DNA from: Methanobrevibacter sp.
GTDB taxonomy: Archaea; Methanobacteriota; Methanobacteria; Methanobacteriales; Methanobacteriaceae
DNA: 7,644 nucleotides
Assembly (NCBI GenBank): GCA_009777005.1
Contig: WRMT01000144.1
Location: 1 to 7,644 of the forward strand
Reading direction: 5' to 3'
Shown: piece after piece, positions 6,401 through 7,644 of the stretch
Layout: every line of letters begins with the position of its first letter
Numbering within the stretch: position 1 is the stretch's first letter
Made by a program: the position numbers and the translations under genes
The notes under the pieces: model-generated
What the model saw: only the letters and a program-made list of their open reading frames with translations
Told to the model about the DNA's origin: nothing
Databases searched by the model: none

Positions 6401-7371
6401 AAAATTTAATAGATGATTCAGATTCAGATTCTAACCATACTCCTAATAATCCTGAATCATTTGAAGAAAAAATATACTTAGTAAATGAATCAATTTCTGA
6501 AATTAAAAGTGAAATGAAAAACATTAGTAACTCTTTAAATGAAATTGAAAATAAGAAAGCACCTAAAAATATTTTTATTATAAATAAATCAAAAAACAAT
6601 GAAATAGCTACTGAAAATGATTTAAATACCTCAGATTTAGCTATTGATAATGAAACTTATAATATGATAATTAATGATAATGAATTTAATGATGATGAGC
6701 TTGAAACTATTATTCAAAATATTAATGGAAAATATCATAGTAAAAACGATTTTTTAAAGCTTGAAATTAATAATGATGACTCTGAAGAAAAACCTGAAAT
6801 TAATAATAATGATTCTAAAGAAAAAAATATCGAAGATTTTATTATAGATTACAACATAGCTACAGATATTCCTATTAAAGATCCAAAAGATTTATATGAC
6901 AATTCTATCAAAGATATTTCTTTGATAGTTGATGAAATCGTGTTTATTGAAGGACCAATTCATGTTAGCGAAGTTATTGTTAGAATTAGAGAAAGTTGTA
7001 ATATTAAAAGAGCTGGTTCAAAAATTAAAAAGATTATTAGTCAAGCTATTTCAGCTTCAGAACATAATGGATCCATAATAAATATTGACGACTTTTTATT
7101 TCAGAATAACTTGTCTAATATTCCTATTAGAAAAAGAAAAAAACCAAACATTAATTTAATAGCTAATGAAGAAATCGAGGAAAATTTAAAGCTAATTTTG
7201 AATTTTAATGAAACAATGAATCAAAAAGAATTAGTCAAAGTAGCTGCTAAAAATTTTGGATTTAAAGCCACTTCACAAAAAACAGCTGATAAAATCAATT
7301 CTATTATTGAATATATGATAATTAATGGAGATTTATCTAACTCAGAAGGAAAAATAAGATTTTTTAAATAA
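469..7371 (+). CDS. DUF4011-SF1 helicase-Vsr nuclease-DUF3320 protein with long acidic repeat insert (Hhe-like defence protein)
   Basis: This is a cytoplasmic multidomain ATPase-nuclease, probably acting on nucleic acid in defence. No signal peptide or membrane segment is seen. DUF4011 opens the protein, with LLDLTLRNQLLNF at 20-32, and runs to about 245. The SF1 helicase follows: SQ at 304-305, Walker A GPPGTGKS 322-329 (Lys328), motif Ia near 345-353, a 550-residue inserted region, MMSPLS 931-936, Walker B DEAS 956-959, GDTQQLPPT 980-988, HYRSRH 1029-1034, TIQGDERD 1153-1160 and LITRAR 1195-1200. All are intact. The nuclease (about 1250-1340) has RVDLAI with Asp1279, ECDG with Glu1296 and Asp1298, ARDRDRLR 1308-1315 and LGW...WSTDW to 1334. 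It has Ser1303 where relatives have His. Residues 1361 to about 2110 form an acidic, Asn-rich repeat linker, then a coiled coil at 2005-2026. DUF3320 follows (EGPIH 2161-2165, KRAGSK 2180-2185), then a helical end to 2300. From family knowledge, DUF4011-helicase-Vsr proteins were reported as a one-gene antiphage system (Hhe); the linker is unusual. The stop is doubled (TAATAA). Confidence 0.93.
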   Translation: MEKTSSNNIANEFEKLRKKLLDLTLRNQLLNFKPRAKTIEVANQSPSSVYQTLILQKKKMQFVPNKKERDDGEKDAKSRFSSLWDHPPIDLSIFKEGDKSLKTNLSPKELQKRLFYINQQAKTMVQEQGYNILYLAMGFLEWRSAYKPKEINLAPLILIPVEIQRKKVGKSFSICWNGEDLKSNISLQAKLFEDGIKLPDFKQTPYIEGIEHYLKDVKNAVSNMKDWEVSNHISLGFFSFTKFVMYNDLNPESWEENVDLTKHELIEAIFNPSKNKHKESFKEDEMDDKLLYENMYQVLDADSSQIAAIEDVKAGRNLVVEGPPGTGKSQTIVNLIAELLASGKSVLFVSEKMAALEVVKNRLDNVGLGKFILELHSHKTRRKKFLKELEKALNLQSIDDTDTNQIFRKLESLKIQLNSYANIIHDEMYEVKLSPFQLYGLKESAEDYFFKKNVLMPLVKIKSPENITLQDLDDMVIELENLAELYNSIAKKNPWRYCNPKSLLPSDLREIELLITDSITTLDDFIQESVHLYDTYGIKISQDLKSFEKSLEALKLLDEKKIELIDGKILTNTEWTTNSRKAYNLIEKLENYQSLSKNMEKFNDTILNEDLDPLINEITKSVNKKFKLFGGNSYKSLVNPFYKTKVPNDKTVLSDLKTIKKIIQLKKSLEKEEELGEGFFGELWHLNASSTDLKNVASWMKEFNHFVKDEIYSKNTIEILSNELFDVNIQYEMKSYIDSGNKFRKTLKKLESKLNPRNKLIFKKETNDVPFDKWKKQLNTWKGQLSSLHLWSQYLNTKNACLKSQSSLFIKSIEKRNIKKEDVKFLIYGNFADSLLNVIFTEKEALATFIGELHEDRILEFKELDGKIVELNRKRIFQKLNQNLPQVFGATEDPEAKVLAGEFTRKRGHLPVRKLLEKAGGLIKQIKPCFMMSPLSIAQYLDPTNPKLQFDVVIFDEASQVKPEDALGAFMRAKTAVVMGDTQQLPPTSFFDQIATGDEEEEEVATALDMESILHLCKLSFPVRMLKWHYRSRHESLIAVSNKEFYDDQLLVYPSPSHNSDSLGLKFKYNPDTYYDRGKSAANPEEAKKVVKEIFKHFNKYGESKSLGVGTFSVSQRNAILEELEIERKQHPELEPLFSDKKNERFFVKNLETIQGDERDVILISVGYGYDKENKISLNFGPLNQDGGERRLNVLITRAREKCVVFSNFKSMDMHLTANPPFGVKALKEFLEYAENISSGNTKNLEIEEEPFQDAVYNFLIENGYNVDKQIGCAGFRVDLAIIDDEDPGRYILGIECDGKMYSSSKVARDRDRLREQVLKGLGWKLYHLWSTDWYRNRDLAREKLLNHIEKIKSEILIEKSEALKNLNTIEDDGLKIVDPIEDDDLKINPLANEKIKTNTPNEQSANEKIEFNHEDEIPDSNETLKNPDIEDDESKILNPLENDDLEIDSIANEQIEFNHEDDNLNSNETLKNHDIEKDELNILDPIENDDLEIDSLANEKIEFNHEDEIPGSNETLKNHDFEEDELKILDPIENDDLEIDSLANKQIDFNHEDDNLNSNESLKNLDIEDDELKILDPIEDKDLKINPLANEKIKTNTPNEKIDFNNENNTLDSNETLKNLDIEDDESKILDPIEDDDLEIDPLANEKIKTNTPNEEIDNEQIDFNHEDNTLDSNHFPDTITTTTTIENEGSSEKFLNENFKDTEQNINDKSAIIDDNHKINKNNFNSYETHDFQSTNNNDNNIENIENESINHDNIENNENEPINQNNNLHNIENNDNDHINDEDNYILNDLNHSNEKLQDNLNFEDDNIVEKPKNKHGIKFRSHLNVDFGDDSDNFYNDNEDSENSQTHVEISSDNEEPKNNLTPNNNEEPENNLTPNNNEEPENNLTPNNNEEPEYNLTPNEIPNDNDYKLENNNFNEEKDYDTELIEDIESVDDFKSDLDSDNLNSYEPSAKQEKTQGKPENLNSYEPSAKQEENLIDDSDSDSNHTPNNPESFEEKIYLVNESISEIKSEMKNISNSLNEIENKKAPKNIFIINKSKNNEIATENDLNTSDLAIDNETYNMIINDNEFNDDELETIIQNINGKYHSKNDFLKLEINNDDSEEKPEINNNDSKEKNIEDFIIDYNIATDIPIKDPKDLYDNSIKDISLIVDEIVFIEGPIHVSEVIVRIRESCNIKRAGSKIKKIISQAISASEHNGSIINIDDFLFQNNLSNIPIRKRKKPNINLIANEEIEENLKLILNFNETMNQKELVKVAAKNFGFKATSQKTADKINSIIEYMIINGDLSNSEGKIRFFK
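4549..5487 (+). repeat. Six in-frame coding repeats of 46-60 residues
   Basis: Residues 1361-1673 are six head-to-tail units. Their starts are at bases 4549, 4729, 4867, 5005, 5143 and 5308, and their lengths are 60, 46, 46, 46, 55 and 60 residues. Each carries SNETLKN-like, then IEDDELKILDP-like, then LANEKI-like, then DFNHED-like segments. The longer units contain an extra KTNTPNE segment. Unit ends alternate (DEIPD, DDNLN, DEIPG, DDNLN), which suggests that two-unit blocks were duplicated, and the last two units end in NTLD. Stretches of several tens of bases are identical between units 3 and 4, so expansion looks recent. In the 46-residue unit at 1421-1466 I count 16 acidic residues and 2 Lys, a strongly negative and probably unfolded segment. 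Confidence 0.9.
5695..5820 (+). repeat. Degenerate NIEN-type coding repeats
   Basis: Three Asn/Glu/Asp-rich repeats start at residues 1743, 1756 and 1773, each of the form NIEN followed by N/D/E residues and then IN. The spacing is 13 and 17 residues. They lie in the same acidic linker, downstream of the 46-60 residue array. A run of five ACT codons (5512-5526, Thr1682-1686) sits between the two repeat families. The repeats look older than the 12-residue array because they have diverged more. Confidence 0.6.
6040..6183 (+). repeat. Four near-identical 36-bp coding repeats (12 residues)
   Basis: The units start at 6040, 6076, 6112 and 6148 and encode NEEPxNNLTPNN. Units 2 and 3 are identical; unit 1 differs from them at one base, and unit 4 at one internal base plus its last codon. 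They use CCC and AAC codons more than the surrounding gene, which points to local copying from one founder unit. Residues are 1858-1905. The unit length is a multiple of three, so gain or loss of copies keeps the frame. Confidence 0.92.
6310..6399 (+). repeat. Duplicated LNSYEPSAKQE motif, 57-bp period
   Basis: A 33-base stretch encoding LNSYEPSAKQE occurs at 6310-6342 (residues 1948-1958) and again, identical in DNA, at 6367-6399 (residues 1967-1977). A weaker relative, FNSYE, sits at 5644-5658 (residues 1726-1730), also in the linker. The 24 bases between the copies (6343-6366) encode KTQGKPEN and are seen only once. Confidence 0.88.
6481..6546 (+). other. Coiled-coil segment within the main protein
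   Basis: Residues 2005-2026 carry hydrophobic residues Val2005, Ile2009, Ile2012, Met2016, Ile2019, Leu2023 and Ile2026. They are spaced 4-3-4-3-4-3, a regular a/d heptad pattern with charged and polar residues between. It is the only clearly structured-looking segment between the nuclease and DUF3320. It could let the protein self-associate or pair with another coiled coil. Confidence 0.55.
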
Positions 7372-7443
7372 TAAATATCAAATCACGAATTTACTAAATA
7401 TACAAAATAAATTCAAAACAAGTAGAATAAAAAAAAGTAATAA

Positions 7444-7569
7444 ATGATTGAGAATACAGGAAATAACTTTAGTTTAAAAATAATTTTAGATTTACTTTTA
7501 AAAAAAAACATACGATTTAAGGGGGTGAATATGTATGATGAACTAAAAATTATTCCCTGTGGGGTTTGA
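7444..7569 (+). CDS. Small ORF of 41 codons (or 12 from an internal start), unknown
   Basis: ATG 7444 opens a 41-codon frame ending at TGA 7567-7569. An internal in-frame ATG at 7531 is preceded by GGGGGTGA (7521-7528), an excellent Shine-Dalgarno match with a two-base gap, whereas the 7444 start has none. From 7531 the peptide would be MYDELKIIPCGV. I do not recognise the product. The segment RFKGVNMYDELK faintly recalls the GxSM region of S24/S26-type peptidases, with Asn in place of the catalytic Ser, so a decayed gene start is possible. A leader peptide for something beyond the window is another possibility. It lies 72 bases after the end of the main gene. Confidence 0.25.
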   Translation: MIENTGNNFSLKIILDLLLKKNIRFKGVNMYDELKIIPCGV

Positions 7570-7608
7570 AATAAAATTATTACAAACCTATCATTAATTA
7601 TATTTTTT
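7562..7608 (+). terminator. Candidate hairpin plus T-tract terminator
   Basis: GGTTTG (7563-7568) pairs with CAAACC (7583-7588), with a possible G-T pair extending it, around a 14-base loop. A run of six T follows at 7603-7608 and a run of seven at 7630-7636. Archaeal terminators mainly need the T-tract, and bacterial ones need both. The T-run is 14 bases beyond the stem, farther than in a classical intrinsic terminator. No better candidate lies between 7372 and 7560, where the + strand is A-rich. Confidence 0.3.
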
Positions 7609-7644
7609 GAATATATAAATGTTTCCATATTTTTTTAATAAAAA

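Noticed and set aside
7413..7628. Reverse-strand 71-codon frame rich in Phe, Ile, Lys and Ser
   Set aside because: Its composition is what random AT-rich DNA gives, no family is recognisable, and it overlaps a better ribosome site and hairpin on the + strand.

Overview
The window is very AT-rich and holds one giant intact gene on the + strand (469-7371, 2300 codons), with short non-coding flanks. The base composition, the heavy Asn/Asp/Glu/Lys/Ile bias, the purine-rich GGTGA-type Shine-Dalgarno elements and a plausible archaeal TATA box fit a low-GC host. A Methanobacteriales archaeon (Methanobrevibacter or Methanosphaera type) is my best guess, but it is an inference; a low-GC bacterium is not excluded.

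Left flank (1-468): a perfect 60-bp tandem duplication fills 1-120. Nothing convincing lies in 121-368. A candidate promoter follows, a TATATAAT box inside a TTACAA-N12-TTGTAA inverted repeat (369-392). After it comes a short leader with a small hairpin (418-439) and a 16-codon upstream ORF (441-491) that overlaps the start of the main gene in another frame.

Main gene: the domain order is DUF4011, then a superfamily 1 DNA/RNA helicase (AAA_11/AAA_12 type, all main motifs intact), then a Vsr-like/MTES_1575 PD-(D/E)XK-fold nuclease, then a roughly 750-residue acidic, repeat-rich, probably disordered insert, then a coiled coil, then DUF3320 with a helical C-terminus. The DUF4011-helicase-Vsr architecture matches a family reported as a single-gene antiphage defence (Hhe). 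What is unusual is the very long repeat-built acidic linker between the nuclease and DUF3320, and the loss of a normally conserved histidine in the nuclease (Ser1303). The linker holds at least four separate in-frame repeat families: a 46-60 residue array of six units, NIEN-type repeats, a 12-residue array of four units, and an 11-residue duplicated motif.

Right flank (7372-7644): no long gene. It holds a 41-codon ORF (7444-7569) with an internal ATG preceded by a very strong GGGGGTGA element, then a hairpin and T-tracts that could end transcription.

Working model (inference): a stand-alone nucleic-acid-sensing helicase-nuclease of the defence type, driven from its own promoter, whose acidic repeat linker may restrain or space the nuclease and can change length in frame by repeat slippage or recombination.
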